The notes: generated from the letters alone by a model not told the origin. Shown: positions 26,159 through 34,773, counted from the first letter of the stretch. The stretch is DNA of 64,000 bases from Luteipulveratus halotolerans (GCF_001247745.1 NZ_LAIR01000002.1:3348001-3412000); one strand, 5' to 3'. A program made the numbers and translations.

Positions 26159-26260
26159 GCCACAACGGTGCTCGGCGCCCACCCGGCCGGCCAGCCCGAC
26201 GCCATCGCCTGTGGACAGCGCCCGGCGCCGAGCGCGGATGTGGACGGCCAGTCAGCCAGC

Positions 26261-26503
26261 CACCCTTTGAGGAGGCGAGAGCACCACCTCACGTTTCCTC
26301 AAAGGGTGCGCGCCAGTCAGCCAGCCACCCTTTGACGAAGCGAGAGCACCACCTCACGCTTCCTCAAAGGGTGCGCGCCAGTCAGCCAGCCACCCTTTGA
26401 GGAGGCGAGAGCACCACCTCACGTTTCCTCAAAGGGTGCGCGCCAGTCAGCCAGCCACCCTTTGACGAAGCGAGAGCACCACCTCACGCTTCCTCAAAGG
26501 GTG
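26261..26503. repeat. 65-bp hairpin repeat family C, array of four
   Basis: Units start at 26261, 26326, 26391 and 26456, all 65 bp apart and each followed by the linker CGCGCCAGTCAGCCAGC except the last. Units 1 and 3 are identical (arm variant GAGGAGGCG / CGTTTCCTC), as are units 2 and 4 (GACGAAGCG / CGCTTCCTC), so a 130-bp pair has itself been duplicated. The array fills most of the 381-bp gap upstream of the DUF559-like gene. Confidence 0.92.
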
Positions 26504-26527
26504 CGGACGCGGACCACGCCCCGCACA

Positions 26528-26533
26528 TACGGT
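26528..26533 (+). promoter_or_regulatory. Leaderless -10 hexamer TACGGT
   Basis: TACGGT is followed by 6 nt and ATG 26540. It begins 25 bp after the last hairpin of the repeat array. Confidence 0.5.
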
Positions 26534-26539
26534 GAGGCC

Positions 26540-27136
26540 ATGAGCGACGTGACCGCTGTGGTGCTGTGCGGCGGGCGCTCGTCCCGGTTCGGCTCCGACA
26601 AGACGCGCGCGCCGCTCGGGGCCACGACCGTCCTCGACCGCCTCCTCGCCGACCTGCCCGAGCACTGGCCGGTCGTCGCGGTCGGCGAGCGCCGGCGTAC
26701 GAGCCGCGACGTCACCTGGACCCGCGAGTCCCCAGCATTCGCAGGCCCGCTCGCCGCCGTCGAGGCTGCGCTGCCCCTCGTCGACACCAGCGTGCTCGTC
26801 CTCATCGCCGGTGACATGCCGTACGCCGGTCGCGCAGCCTCCCAGCTCGTCGCGGCCCTGGGCGCGACGAGCGCCGGCACCGCCGACGACGACGCCACCG
26901 ACACCAATGATGCCGAAGCCGTCGTCGCCATCGACCCGAGCGGTCGACGGCAGCCGCTGCTCGCGGCGTACAGGACCGACGTCGTACGCCGCGCCCTCCC
27001 CCAACCCACCGCGAACGCGCCGATGCGCCGGCTGCTCGACGCGCTGACCGTCGCCGAGCTGCCGGTGGGCGAGCAGCAGGCCGCCGACGTCGACACCCCC
27101 GCCGACCTCGAACGACTGGAGCGACCCCGCGACTGA
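26540..27136 (+). CDS. Molybdenum cofactor guanylyltransferase (MobA-like)
   Basis: A 198-aa nucleotidyltransferase. The N-terminal GTP-binding loop is VVLCGGRSSRFGSDKTRAPLG, close to the MobA consensus LxGGxSxRxGxDK. GDMPYAGRAAS matches the metal-binding GDMP segment, and the tail has an Asp-rich DVDTPADLERL motif common in MobA. MobA attaches GMP to molybdopterin. It is a stand-alone enzyme here, and no other moco gene is in the window, so another NTP-transfer role is possible. The start ATG 26540 follows TACGGT by 6 nt. Confidence 0.8.
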   Translation: MSDVTAVVLCGGRSSRFGSDKTRAPLGATTVLDRLLADLPEHWPVVAVGERRRTSRDVTWTRESPAFAGPLAAVEAALPLVDTSVLVLIAGDMPYAGRAASQLVAALGATSAGTADDDATDTNDAEAVVAIDPSGRRQPLLAAYRTDVVRRALPQPTANAPMRRLLDALTVAELPVGEQQAADVDTPADLERLERPRD

Positions 27137-27149
27137 CAGCCGTCGGGGT

Positions 27150-27155
27150 TACGGT
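27150..27155 (+). promoter_or_regulatory. -10 hexamer TACGGT before the quinone reductase
   Basis: TACGGT ends 7 nt before GTG 27163. GGAGG overlaps the interval (27157-27161) but is too close to the start for ordinary Shine-Dalgarno use. Confidence 0.45.
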
Positions 27156-27162
27156 CGGAGGC

Positions 27163-28140
27163 GTGCAGGCGATCACGCTTCCGACGTTCGGCGACGAGGA
27201 CGTACTGACCCTCGCCGAGGTGCCCGCTCCGACGCTGCGCGAGGGCGAGGTAATCGTCGACGTCGCCGCGGCCGGGGTCAACCGGGCCGATCTGCTGCAA
27301 CGCCAGGGGTTCTACCCACCGCCCAGGGGCGAGTCCGAGCTGCCCGGCCTCGAGGTCAGCGGCACGATCAGCCAGGTCGGCGAGGGCGTCGAGGGCTGGA
27401 CGGTCGGCGACGAGGTGTGTGCGCTGCTCGCCGGTGGCGGGTACGCCGAGCAGGTCGCCGTCCCGGCCGGCCAGCTGCTGCCGGTGCCGAAGGGTGTCGA
27501 CCTCGTCGATGCCGCCGCACTGCCCGAGGTGACGTGCACCGTGTGGTCCAACGTGTTCCTCACCGCCGACCTGCAGCCGGACGACGTGTTCCTTGTGCAC
27601 GGCGGGTCGAGCGGCATCGGCACGATGGCGATCCAGCTCGCCAAGGCCATAGGCGCCCGCGTCGCCGTGACCGCCGGCAGCCAGGCCAAGCTCGACGCCT
27701 GCCGCGAGCTCGGCGCCGACATCCTGATCAACTACAAGGAGCAGGACTTTGTCGCCGAGATCGCTTCTGCCACAGGCGATTCCGGCGCCAACGTGATCCT
27801 CGACGTCATCGGTGCGAAGTACCTCGACCGCAACCTCGACGCCCTCGCCGTCAACGGCCGGCTCGTCATCATCGGCATGCAGGGCGGCATCAAGGGCGAG
27901 CTCGACATCAGCAAGCTGCTCACCAAGCGTGCCGCCGTCATCGCCACGAGCCTGCGTGCTCGCCCCCGCGCCGAGAAGGCCACGATCGTCGCCGCCGTCC
28001 GCGAGCACGTCTGGCCGATGATCGAGACCGGCGGAGTGCACCCCGTCGTCCACGACCGCCTCCCCCTCGCCCGTGTCGCCGACGCGCACCGCCTGCTCGA
28101 CGAGTCGTCACACATCGGCAAGGTGCTCCTGACCGTCTGA
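27163..28140 (+). CDS. NAD(P)H quinone oxidoreductase (zinc-free MDR, PIG3 type)
   Basis: A 325-aa medium-chain reductase. AAGVNRADLLQRQGFYPPP is the quinone-reductase/PIG3 signature, LPGLEVSGTI follows, and the Rossmann loop is VHGGSSGIGTMAIQLAKA. There are no zinc-binding cysteines. It reduces quinones with NADPH and probably protects against redox cycling. GTG 27163 is the start, 26 bp after mobA in the same direction. It may be cotranscribed with mobA or expressed from its own leaderless promoter. Confidence 0.9.
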   Translation: MQAITLPTFGDEDVLTLAEVPAPTLREGEVIVDVAAAGVNRADLLQRQGFYPPPRGESELPGLEVSGTISQVGEGVEGWTVGDEVCALLAGGGYAEQVAVPAGQLLPVPKGVDLVDAAALPEVTCTVWSNVFLTADLQPDDVFLVHGGSSGIGTMAIQLAKAIGARVAVTAGSQAKLDACRELGADILINYKEQDFVAEIASATGDSGANVILDVIGAKYLDRNLDALAVNGRLVIIGMQGGIKGELDISKLLTKRAAVIATSLRARPRAEKATIVAAVREHVWPMIETGGVHPVVHDRLPLARVADAHRLLDESSHIGKVLLTV

Positions 28141-28165
28141 GGCACGCGCCCGGCGTACGGGCGCT

Positions 28166-28171
28166 TAGAGT
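28166..28171 (+). promoter_or_regulatory. Leaderless -10 hexamer TAGAGT
   Basis: TAGAGT is followed by 6 nt and then the GTG at 28178. No Shine-Dalgarno lies between them. Confidence 0.5.
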
Positions 28172-28177
28172 TCGTGC

Positions 28178-29620
28178 GTGCACCGGGGGCGGGGCGGGGT
28201 GAGCCCGTCATGGGTCGTGGCCGTCGTCGCGCTGCTGCTCGGCATGATCCACCTGGGCCGGCCCGGCCTGTCGGCAGACGAGGGCTCGACCAAGGCGGCC
28301 GTCGCGCTGCCCTGGCGCGACCTCGCGTCGGTGCTGCACCACATGGACCTCGTCCACGGCACGTACTACGCCCTGCTGCACCTGTGGGTCGACGTCGCGG
28401 GCAGCAGTGCGTTCGCGGTGCGTCTGCCGTCGGCGGTCTGCATCGCCGGCGCGTGCGGGCTGGTCGCCGCCGTCGCCCAGCGGCTCGACGACCGCCGCAC
28501 CGGGTGGTACGCCGGCGCCGCGTCCTTGACCGTCCCAGGCCTCAGCTGGCCCGGCCTCGACGCCCGCCCGGCAGCGCTGGCTGTCCTGCTCGCCGTGCTC
28601 GCGACCTGGCTGCTGATACGCGCTGACGCGCTGCCGACCCGCGCTGACGCACTGCCGTCCCGCAGCCGGTGGGCGGCGTACGCACTCTGCCTCGTCGCAC
28701 TCGCTCTCACGCAGGTGACCGCGCTGCTCATCGTGCTGCCGCACGCGCTCCTCGTGACTCGCGCGGTACGACGGCGCTGGCTCGGTTGGACGGCCGCGGC
28801 TCTCGTGGTGCTGGTCCCGTTCGTCATCGCGGGCCGGCGGCAGGCCGAGCAGGTCGCTTGGCTCACCAACGGCGCCAGCGACGTCGTGTCGGCACTCGGC
28901 GGCCATCTCACCGCCGGGCCCGCGCCGACGGGCGCTCCGGCGTACGCGTCGGGCGTCCTGCTCATCGCCCTGCTCGCACTCGCCGGCGTCGGCGTCGCAG
29001 CACGCTCGACCGCCCGCGGAGCCCTCGTCATGTGGGCGCTCGGGCCGCCGCTGCTCCTGCTCGCCCCGAGCCTCGTGGGTTCGTCGATGTACGCGGAGAG
29101 GTACGTCGCGTGGTGCCTGCCGGCGTACGCACTCCTCGTCGGCCGTGGGCTCGCCCGCCTCCCCGGACGCGCGGCCCTGATCGCCGTCGCGACGCTCGCT
29201 CTCAGCGCGGTCCCGGCGTGGAGCGCCCAACGCACCCTCGACGCCAAGGGATGGGAGCGCACCGCCGAGCTCGCCGCCGTCGTCCACACCGTCGAGCGTC
29301 AGGGCGGCGCGGTCGTGTTCCTCGACACCTCGACGCGGACCCTGGCGGCGGCGTACCCGGAGGCGTTCGTCGGCCTGACCGACCTGTCACGAGCGCCGGT
29401 GCCGCCACGGCCGACCGCGCTGATGCTGCCCGATGTCCCGGACGCCGACGCGCTCGCCGCCGTCCGTCGTACGCACCCGCGCACCGTGGTCGTCGTCTAT
29501 CGCAACCGGGCGCCGTGGACGGGCCGCGCCGAGATGCGGGTGCTCGCCCGGTCCGGCTGCGCGCTGACCCACACCGAGACCGGCTCCCGCAACGCCGTCG
29601 CACTGTGGACATGCTCGTGA
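28178..29620 (+). CDS. GT-C-type glycosyltransferase-like integral membrane protein
   Basis: A 480-aa protein with about 10 hydrophobic helices. An acidic pair in the first periplasmic loop (LSADEGSTK) and the surrounding aromatic-rich loop (HGTYYALLHLWV) resemble the DE motif of GT-C (ArnT/PMT-like) glycosyltransferases. These enzymes use polyprenyl-phosphate sugars at the outer face of the membrane. The C-terminal 120 residues form a soluble domain. An internal duplication (ADALPTRADALP) is seen near residue 150. The substrate is unknown. Start GTG 28178 is preceded by TAGAGT at 6 nt. Confidence 0.7.
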   Translation: MHRGRGGVSPSWVVAVVALLLGMIHLGRPGLSADEGSTKAAVALPWRDLASVLHHMDLVHGTYYALLHLWVDVAGSSAFAVRLPSAVCIAGACGLVAAVAQRLDDRRTGWYAGAASLTVPGLSWPGLDARPAALAVLLAVLATWLLIRADALPTRADALPSRSRWAAYALCLVALALTQVTALLIVLPHALLVTRAVRRRWLGWTAAALVVLVPFVIAGRRQAEQVAWLTNGASDVVSALGGHLTAGPAPTGAPAYASGVLLIALLALAGVGVAARSTARGALVMWALGPPLLLLAPSLVGSSMYAERYVAWCLPAYALLVGRGLARLPGRAALIAVATLALSAVPAWSAQRTLDAKGWERTAELAAVVHTVERQGGAVVFLDTSTRTLAAAYPEAFVGLTDLSRAPVPPRPTALMLPDVPDADALAAVRRTHPRTVVVVYRNRAPWTGRAEMRVLARSGCALTHTETGSRNAVALWTCS

Positions 29621-29624
29621 CCCC

Positions 29625-29654
29625 TTGACCACTCCCCTGAATACTCGGTATACA
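29625..29654 (+). promoter_or_regulatory. Promoter of the padR-ABC operon
   Basis: The -35 box is TTGACC at 29625-29630 and the -10 box TATACA at 29649-29654, with an 18-bp spacer. It is one of the few classic promoters in the window. The left operator arm (29639-29651) overlaps the -10. Confidence 0.75.
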
Positions 29655-29687
29655 TCTCCTCGCGTGGTGGATGCATACCGAGTATTC
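29639..29687. promoter_or_regulatory. PadR operator (paired inverted repeat)
   Basis: GAATACTCGGTAT at 29639-29651 and its exact reverse complement ATACCGAGTATTC at 29675-29687 face each other. The left arm overlaps the -10 of the promoter, and the right arm ends 20 bp before the padR start. Binding by the encoded PadR would block transcription, giving autorepression. Confidence 0.85.
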
Positions 29688-29707
29688 ACCCAGGCCACGG
29701 GGGTCTC

Positions 29708-30277
29708 ATGTCGATCAAGCACTCGTTGCTGGCGTTGCTCGCCACCAACCCGATGTACGGCGCGCAGCTGCGCCAGGAGTTCGAGTCACGCACGGGTGGC
29801 ACCTGGCCGCTCAACGTCGGGCAGGTCTACACGACGCTGTCCCGCCTCGAACGTGACGGTCTCGTCGAGGGTTCCGGAGAAGCCGACGACGAGGGTCGCA
29901 TCGAGTACCGCCTGACCGACGGCGGTCGGGCCGAGGTCGACCGCTGGTGGTCGGCCCCGGTCGACCGGGCACAGACTCCCCGCGACGAGCTCGCGATCAA
30001 GCTGGCGCTCGCCGTCACGCTGCCCGGCGTCGACGTGCCGCGTGTCGTCCAGACTCAGCGCACGGCGACCATGACCCACCTGCGCGACCTCACTCGTCTC
30101 AAGCGCGACGCCGGCGACGACCTCGCCTGGAGCCTGGTGCTGGAGAGCCTCGTCTTCCAGTCCGAGGCCGAGATCCGCTGGCTCGACCACGTCGAGTCAC
30201 GTCTCGCGCAGGTGCGGCCCACGGCACCGGCCGAGGCGACCGATCGCCGTACGACGACCGAGCGGGTCTCCCGATGA
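29708..30277 (+). CDS. PadR-family transcriptional repressor
   Basis: A 189-aa PadR protein. The N-terminal winged helix (residues 1-85) has SIKHSLLALLATNPMYGAQLRQEFE, LNVGQVYTTLSRLERDGLV and the wing IEYRLTDGGRAE. The C-terminal helices carry the dimerisation domain. PadR repressors release DNA on binding small toxic compounds or drugs and commonly control neighbouring exporters. It is the first gene of a three-gene operon with ABC ATPase and permease (ATGA overlap). The promoter and a paired operator lie directly upstream. Confidence 0.93.
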   Translation: MSIKHSLLALLATNPMYGAQLRQEFESRTGGTWPLNVGQVYTTLSRLERDGLVEGSGEADDEGRIEYRLTDGGRAEVDRWWSAPVDRAQTPRDELAIKLALAVTLPGVDVPRVVQTQRTATMTHLRDLTRLKRDAGDDLAWSLVLESLVFQSEAEIRWLDHVESRLAQVRPTAPAEATDRRTTTERVSR

Positions 30278-30996
30278 GTGCGCCCGAGCTGCAGCTGATC
30301 GGCGTGACCCGGCTGCACGGCGACGGCGGAGGCCGGGTGACCGCCCTCGACCAGGTCGACCTGACCGTCGAGGCGGGCGAGCTCGTGGCGGTCATGGGTC
30401 CGAGCGGGTCCGGCAAGTCGACCCTGCTCAACATCGCCGGCGCGCTGGACCGTCCGTCGTCGGGGCAGGTCCTGGTCGGCGGCGAGGACCTGACCACGAT
30501 GCCTGCCCGTGCGGTCGCGGTGCTGCGGCGCAGACGACTCGGTTTCGTGTTCCAGGACCTCAACCTCATCCCGTCGTTGACCGCCGTCGAGAACGTTGCC
30601 CTCCCTCTCGAGCTGGACGGCATCAGCGGTCGCGTCGCGAAGAAGCACGCCTCAGAAGCGTTGGAGGCAGTGGGAATTCACGATCTGGCCGATCGCTTCC
30701 CCGAGGAGATGTCCGGCGGCCAGCAGCAGCGCGCCGCGATCGCCCGGGCCCTCGTCGGCGAGCGCCGACTGGTCCTGGCGGACGAGCCCACCGGTGCCCT
30801 CGACTCGACGACGGGTGACGCGGTGCTGCAGGTCCTCCGCCAGCGCTGCGACGACGGCGCGGCCGGGCTGCTCGTCACGCACGAGGCGCGGCACGCCGCC
30901 TGGGCCGACCGCGTCGTCTTCTTGAGGGACGGCAAAGTCGTTGACAGCACCGGCATCTCGGCGTCGGCCGAGTCGCTGCTGTCCACGGGAGCCTGA
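30274..30996 (+). CDS. ABC exporter ATP-binding protein
   Basis: A 240-aa ATPase of the MacB/LolD class. Walker A GPSGSGKST, Q-loop FVFQDLNLIPSLTA, signature MSGGQQQRAAIARAL, Walker B LVLADEPTGALDS and the H-loop LLVTHEARHAAWADRVV are intact. The ATG overlaps the padR stop. Its partner is the large permease that starts 2 bp after its stop. The operon is probably induced when PadR is released by the exported compound. Confidence 0.93.
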   Translation: MSAPELQLIGVTRLHGDGGGRVTALDQVDLTVEAGELVAVMGPSGSGKSTLLNIAGALDRPSSGQVLVGGEDLTTMPARAVAVLRRRRLGFVFQDLNLIPSLTAVENVALPLELDGISGRVAKKHASEALEAVGIHDLADRFPEEMSGGQQQRAAIARALVGERRLVLADEPTGALDSTTGDAVLQVLRQRCDDGAAGLLVTHEARHAAWADRVVFLRDGKVVDSTGISASAESLLSTGA

Positions 30997-30997
30997 C

Positions 30998-33802
30998 GTG
31001 AACAGCTCGGGGGAGCTCACGTCGACACGGCGGATGTCGTGGTGGGCGAGCTGGCGCCTCATGGTGCGCCTCGCGATGCGCGATGTCCGCCGTCGTTGGG
31101 GGCGGTCAGTGCTCGTCACCCTGCTGGTCGGCATACCTACGCTGATCGTGGCTGCAGGTGGAACGGTCCTCTTCACCTACGACGCCTCGTCGCGCGAGAC
31201 GATCACGCGCGACATGGGCGACGCGCAGGCGCGGCTGGAGTTCGGATTCGGCGACACCCGGCTCAGTCAGGGAGCCGATCCGAACAGCAGCGACGGCGCA
31301 GTCAGGACCTGGGCGGACAAGCCTGCAGCTCGACTGCCGGGCGAGCCACAGGGTTCGCGACCGAGCACATCGGACAGCAGCTGGTACATGCCGCCGACGG
31401 CCGCGGTGCAGAAGGTCACTGGCGGTCGCGTGCTGACCACGACGACCTCGTCCTACCGCGTCGACCTCGGCGAACGTCGGCCTCGGGTGAGCGTGCTCGG
31501 TATCGACGGCCGCGATCGTGCCTACAAGGGCATGGCGACGCTCACCTCCGGAAGATGGCCGACGTCACCGGACGAGGTCCTCGTCTCACCGAGCGGCGTG
31601 CGTCGTGGCCTTTCCACCACAGGCACGGTGTCCACGCGGACCGGTCGCGAGGCCGCCGATCCGGTGCGGACACTGCGTGTGGTGGGCACAGCCGACACAC
31701 CCCGGCACGAGGCTCTGGTGACCCTGCCGGCCTCCGCCGGTTACGACACCTCGGCCTACCTCCTCGACCGAAGCACGCCCGTCGTCTGGGACGAGGTGCG
31801 CAGGCTCAACACCTACGGCATGGTCGTCTTCAGCCGCCACGTCCTCACCAGTCCGGGCAGCGCCCACGTCGAGGAGAACGAGCTCACGCCACCCGGAGAT
31901 CAGGGCGAGATGCGACTCGTCGTCACCCTGCTCGTGGTCGGAGTCGTCCTGCTGACGGTGATGCTGGCCGGCCCGGCGTTCACCTCTGGCAGCGCTCAAG
32001 ACCGGCAGGCGCTCGGTCAGATCGGCAGCAACGGCGCCACACGCGCGATGATGCGCCGCTATGTCCTGGCACGAGCGCTGGTCCTCGGCGCACTCTCGTC
32101 GGTGATCGCCGTCGGTGCAGGGGGCGTCCTTGGCGTCGCCGCTTCGGAGATCATCCAGTCCCAGCGACCTGACGACGTGTGGGGTCCGGCCGACCTGCGC
32201 TGGTCGTACGGCGCCGGCCTCGTCGGGCTTGCGTCGTTCGCCGCGGTCGTGGCAGCGCTCGTCCCGGCCGTGCAGGCCAGTCGCACCAACCTCGTCCAGG
32301 TTCTGCGCGGACAGGTGTCACCTCGACGCGTCCGCACGGGTTGGCCGATCGTCGGCCTGATTCTTGCTGTGCTCGGTGGAGCAGCGATCATCACGGTCGC
32401 TCGTGACGCAACACTGGACAACCGCGAAGGCTCCATCGGAGTCGCTGCCGTGGCCATGTTCCTCGGTGCCGTCATGATTCTTCCGTGGCTGCTCAGCATG
32501 CTCGGCCGTGTCGTCGGACTGCTGCCTCTCACCGCGCGCGTCGCCATCCGCGACCTCAGTCGCCAGCGTGGGCGATCCGTGGCCGGCGTCACCGCGATCC
32601 TTGCGGTCGTCTCGCTGACCACTGCCCTCGCGATCGCCGGTAACAGCCAGGCTGAGCGTGCCCGCCAGGACTACGCGCCGAGCGCTCCTCTGGGCTACGG
32701 CTACTCGTCGGGTGTTCCCGCAACCCTGGCCGCCGTCGCGGCGCAAGCCCGCAATGAGGGACTGAGGGTCGAGTCAATAGGCACGGTCCGTGACGCAGTG
32801 GCCGCGGGCGACAGCGACGCAGCCAGTACGAGTCGCACCCGAGCCGTCGTCGTACAACGACCTGGTTGCACCGCGGTGCAGACCTTGCAGGACCAGAGCG
32901 GTCGATGCGCAGCACCCTCGACGTACGGCCCGTTCAACAACGGACTGGCCGTGATGCCGGCCCGCCTGGCTCAGGCGTACGCCGGTCTGTCGTCGGCGCA
33001 GCGGGCGGACCTCGAACTCGGCGCTGCACTCGTCGTGCACCAACCGGTGGCGGGTCTGTACAACCCACCCGCCTCACCCCACGGCAGGTCAACGCGTCTC
33101 GTGGCGGGCGCTCTGTCATTGCGGGCGGGCCAACCCACTGGGTTCCGCGTCGACCAGCAGGTGAGCGTGGCTCTCGTGCACGCGACAGTCGGGCGTGGGT
33201 CGCCACTGCTCGGTCGAGGATGGGCCCTGATCATCACACCCGAGACCGCTCGCCGCTTCGGATGGCAGGTGACAACCCGTGAGCTGCTGATGTCAGGGGC
33301 GAAGGACACGACCGCCGCCGTTCAGCGGGTGGCCGACCGGGCACCTGACGATGCGTATGTCGTGGTCGAGCGCGGGCCACAGGATCCGACGCTGAAGGTC
33401 ATCCGCGCGCTCGTGACGATCATGGCCGCGATCATGCTTGTCGTCACCCAGATCACAGCAGCGCTGATGTATGCAGAGGGCCGTCGCGATCAGGCGACCT
33501 TGGCCTCGGTCGGTGCGAGCAGCAGTACGCGCCGTCTGATCGCCGGCTGGCAAGCCGCGGCCATCGGCCTGGTCGGAGGTCTGCTCGGGCTCGCGGCCGG
33601 CTTCGTGCCCGGCATCGCGGCGACCTACCCGCTCACCGATCCAGGCCCATACCCCGGCCCCAACGGTCGGATCGGCAACATCCTCACGATCCCCTGGGCC
33701 GAGCTCGCAGGTGTCGCCATAGGGGTGCCCTTGCTCGCAGGGCTGCTGGCGGCGCTGGCCGTACGCGCCCGGCCGCCGGTGCTCGTACGCCGCATCGACT
33801 GA
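30998..33802 (+). CDS. FtsX-family ABC permease, large
   Basis: A 934-aa membrane protein with the MacB/FtsX layout: N-terminal helix (SVLVTLLVGIPTLIVAAGGTV), large extracellular domain (about residues 80-300), and a first set of three helices. A central pair follows, then a second extracellular domain (about 570-780), and a final three-helix FtsX domain (VIRALVTIMAAIMLVVTQIT onwards). The start is GTG 30998, with GGGAG upstream and the ATPase stop 2 bp before. No catalytic residues are expected. It probably exports or senses a hydrophobic compound or peptide under PadR control. The substrate is not deducible. Confidence 0.88.
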   Translation: MNSSGELTSTRRMSWWASWRLMVRLAMRDVRRRWGRSVLVTLLVGIPTLIVAAGGTVLFTYDASSRETITRDMGDAQARLEFGFGDTRLSQGADPNSSDGAVRTWADKPAARLPGEPQGSRPSTSDSSWYMPPTAAVQKVTGGRVLTTTTSSYRVDLGERRPRVSVLGIDGRDRAYKGMATLTSGRWPTSPDEVLVSPSGVRRGLSTTGTVSTRTGREAADPVRTLRVVGTADTPRHEALVTLPASAGYDTSAYLLDRSTPVVWDEVRRLNTYGMVVFSRHVLTSPGSAHVEENELTPPGDQGEMRLVVTLLVVGVVLLTVMLAGPAFTSGSAQDRQALGQIGSNGATRAMMRRYVLARALVLGALSSVIAVGAGGVLGVAASEIIQSQRPDDVWGPADLRWSYGAGLVGLASFAAVVAALVPAVQASRTNLVQVLRGQVSPRRVRTGWPIVGLILAVLGGAAIITVARDATLDNREGSIGVAAVAMFLGAVMILPWLLSMLGRVVGLLPLTARVAIRDLSRQRGRSVAGVTAILAVVSLTTALAIAGNSQAERARQDYAPSAPLGYGYSSGVPATLAAVAAQARNEGLRVESIGTVRDAVAAGDSDAASTSRTRAVVVQRPGCTAVQTLQDQSGRCAAPSTYGPFNNGLAVMPARLAQAYAGLSSAQRADLELGAALVVHQPVAGLYNPPASPHGRSTRLVAGALSLRAGQPTGFRVDQQVSVALVHATVGRGSPLLGRGWALIITPETARRFGWQVTTRELLMSGAKDTTAAVQRVADRAPDDAYVVVERGPQDPTLKVIRALVTIMAAIMLVVTQITAALMYAEGRRDQATLASVGASSSTRRLIAGWQAAAIGLVGGLLGLAAGFVPGIAATYPLTDPGPYPGPNGRIGNILTIPWAELAGVAIGVPLLAGLLAALAVRARPPVLVRRID

Positions 33803-33879
33803 CAGCGAAGCGGGGCTCGGGTGGACGACGCAGCCTGCGGAGGTGGGGCTCTGGGCTCGGGAGAGGGGGCGGCGGTTGC

Positions 33880-33941
33880 TGTGCACTGGTTCGTGTGGTG
33901 AGCCACCTGAGCGACTGGCTCACCACGCGAACCAGTGCACA
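33880..33941. terminator. Large hairpin, repeat family D, after the PadR-ABC operon
   Basis: Two 26-bp arms (33880-33905 and 33916-33941) pair with one short mismatch and a 10-nt loop. The arm contains GCACTGGTTCG and TGGTGAGCCA. It lies 77 bp past the permease stop and is a likely terminator. The right arm recurs alone at 44049-44074 with one base changed. Confidence 0.7.
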
Positions 33942-33997
33942 CTGCTCGCAGACGAGGTCTGCCGAGCACCGCCCCGCCGGTTGAGCCCCGCCCCACT

Positions 33998-34051
33998 GGT
34001 CGAGTGGACGAAGCGCTAGCGGAGTCGCATCGCGACCATGCGCACTCGACC
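33998..34051. repeat. Inverted repeat upstream of bpa (repeat family A-like)
   Basis: GGTCGAGTG at 33998-34006 and CACTCGACC at 34043-34051 pair over 9 bp with a 36-nt loop. The word GGTCGAG links it to repeat family A. It ends 36 bp before the bpa start. Confidence 0.5.
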
Positions 34052-34087
34052 GGAGGCGGCGTCATCAGCGTGAGTCAGGATGGGGGC

Positions 34088-34696
34088 ATGTCCCACGACG
34101 AGACACCAGAGCAGGACAAGGACCAGAGCGGGCCGGACCAGCAGCGCATCGTGGTCGTCACGCCCGACGGCATGGGCGTCGCGCAGCCCCCGACCGAGGA
34201 CGGCGAGGAGGCGCAGGCCAGCCCTGCCGATCAGGTCGAGCAGCCGGCCAAGGTGATGCGCATCGGCTCGATGATCAAGCAGCTCCTCGAGGAGGTGCGG
34301 GGCGCTCCCCTCGACGAGGCCGGGCGCAAGCGGCTCGCCGACATCCACCGGCGTTCGATCGCCGAGCTCAAGGACGGCCTGTCCGACGACCTGGTCGACG
34401 AGCTGGAGCGGATCGCGCTGCCGTTCACCGAGGACGAGGCGCCGTCCGACGCCGAGCTGCGCATCGCCCAGGCCCAGCTTGTCGGCTGGCTGGAGGGGCT
34501 GTTCCACGGCATCCAGACCGCGATCGTCGCCCAGCAGATGGCCGCCCAGGCGCAGCTGCAGGCGATGCGCCGCGGCCTGCCGATGGGCCACGGCGGCCAG
34601 GCCGGCGTCGGCCCGGAGGGCATGCCGGGTGTTCCCGGGATGCCGGGCCAGCGGCCCGACACGGGCGAGTCCGGCCCGACCGGTCAGTACCTCTGA
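34088..34696 (+). CDS. bpa: Bacterial proteasome activator
   Basis: A 202-aa Bpa/PafE protein (DUF2587). The conserved core is DQVEQPAKVMRIGSMIKQLL, EVRGAPLDEAGRKRLADIH, then DAELRIAQAQLVGWLEGLFH and GIQTAIVAQQMAAQAQLQ. The C-terminus ends GQYL, the HbYX-like tail that docks on the 20S core particle. Bpa forms dodecameric rings that open the proteasome for ATP-independent degradation of unfolded proteins. The Met/Gly/Pro-rich stretch before the tail is flexible. The proteasome genes themselves are elsewhere. Start ATG 34088; CAGGAT ends 6 nt before it. Confidence 0.95.
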   Translation: MSHDETPEQDKDQSGPDQQRIVVVTPDGMGVAQPPTEDGEEAQASPADQVEQPAKVMRIGSMIKQLLEEVRGAPLDEAGRKRLADIHRRSIAELKDGLSDDLVDELERIALPFTEDEAPSDAELRIAQAQLVGWLEGLFHGIQTAIVAQQMAAQAQLQAMRRGLPMGHGGQAGVGPEGMPGVPGMPGQRPDTGESGPTGQYL

Positions 34697-34703
34697 CGTC
34701 CGG

Positions 34704-34773
34704 CGAGACGACCCGCCCTTGACGAGACGACTCGCGGATCTGCGGGTCGTCTCGGAAGGTGCGGGTCGTCTCG
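34704..34773. repeat. Nested double inverted repeat (family E)
   Basis: Four 13-bp words, CGAGACGACCCGC (34704-34716), CGAGACGACTCGC (34723-34735) and GCGGGTCGTCTCG (34742-34754 and 34761-34773), are spaced 19 bp apart. The inner pair and the outer pair can each form a stem. It sits between bpa and its terminator. Confidence 0.8.

Noticed and set aside
26261..26503. CRISPR array
   Set aside because: The 17-nt linkers are identical in every unit, units are hairpins of 48 bp, and no cas gene is near.
26540..27136. Earlier start of the MobA-like gene inside the repeat array (26462)
   Set aside because: The extra codons read through the hairpin repeat, and the leaderless -10 at 26528-26533 points to ATG 26540.
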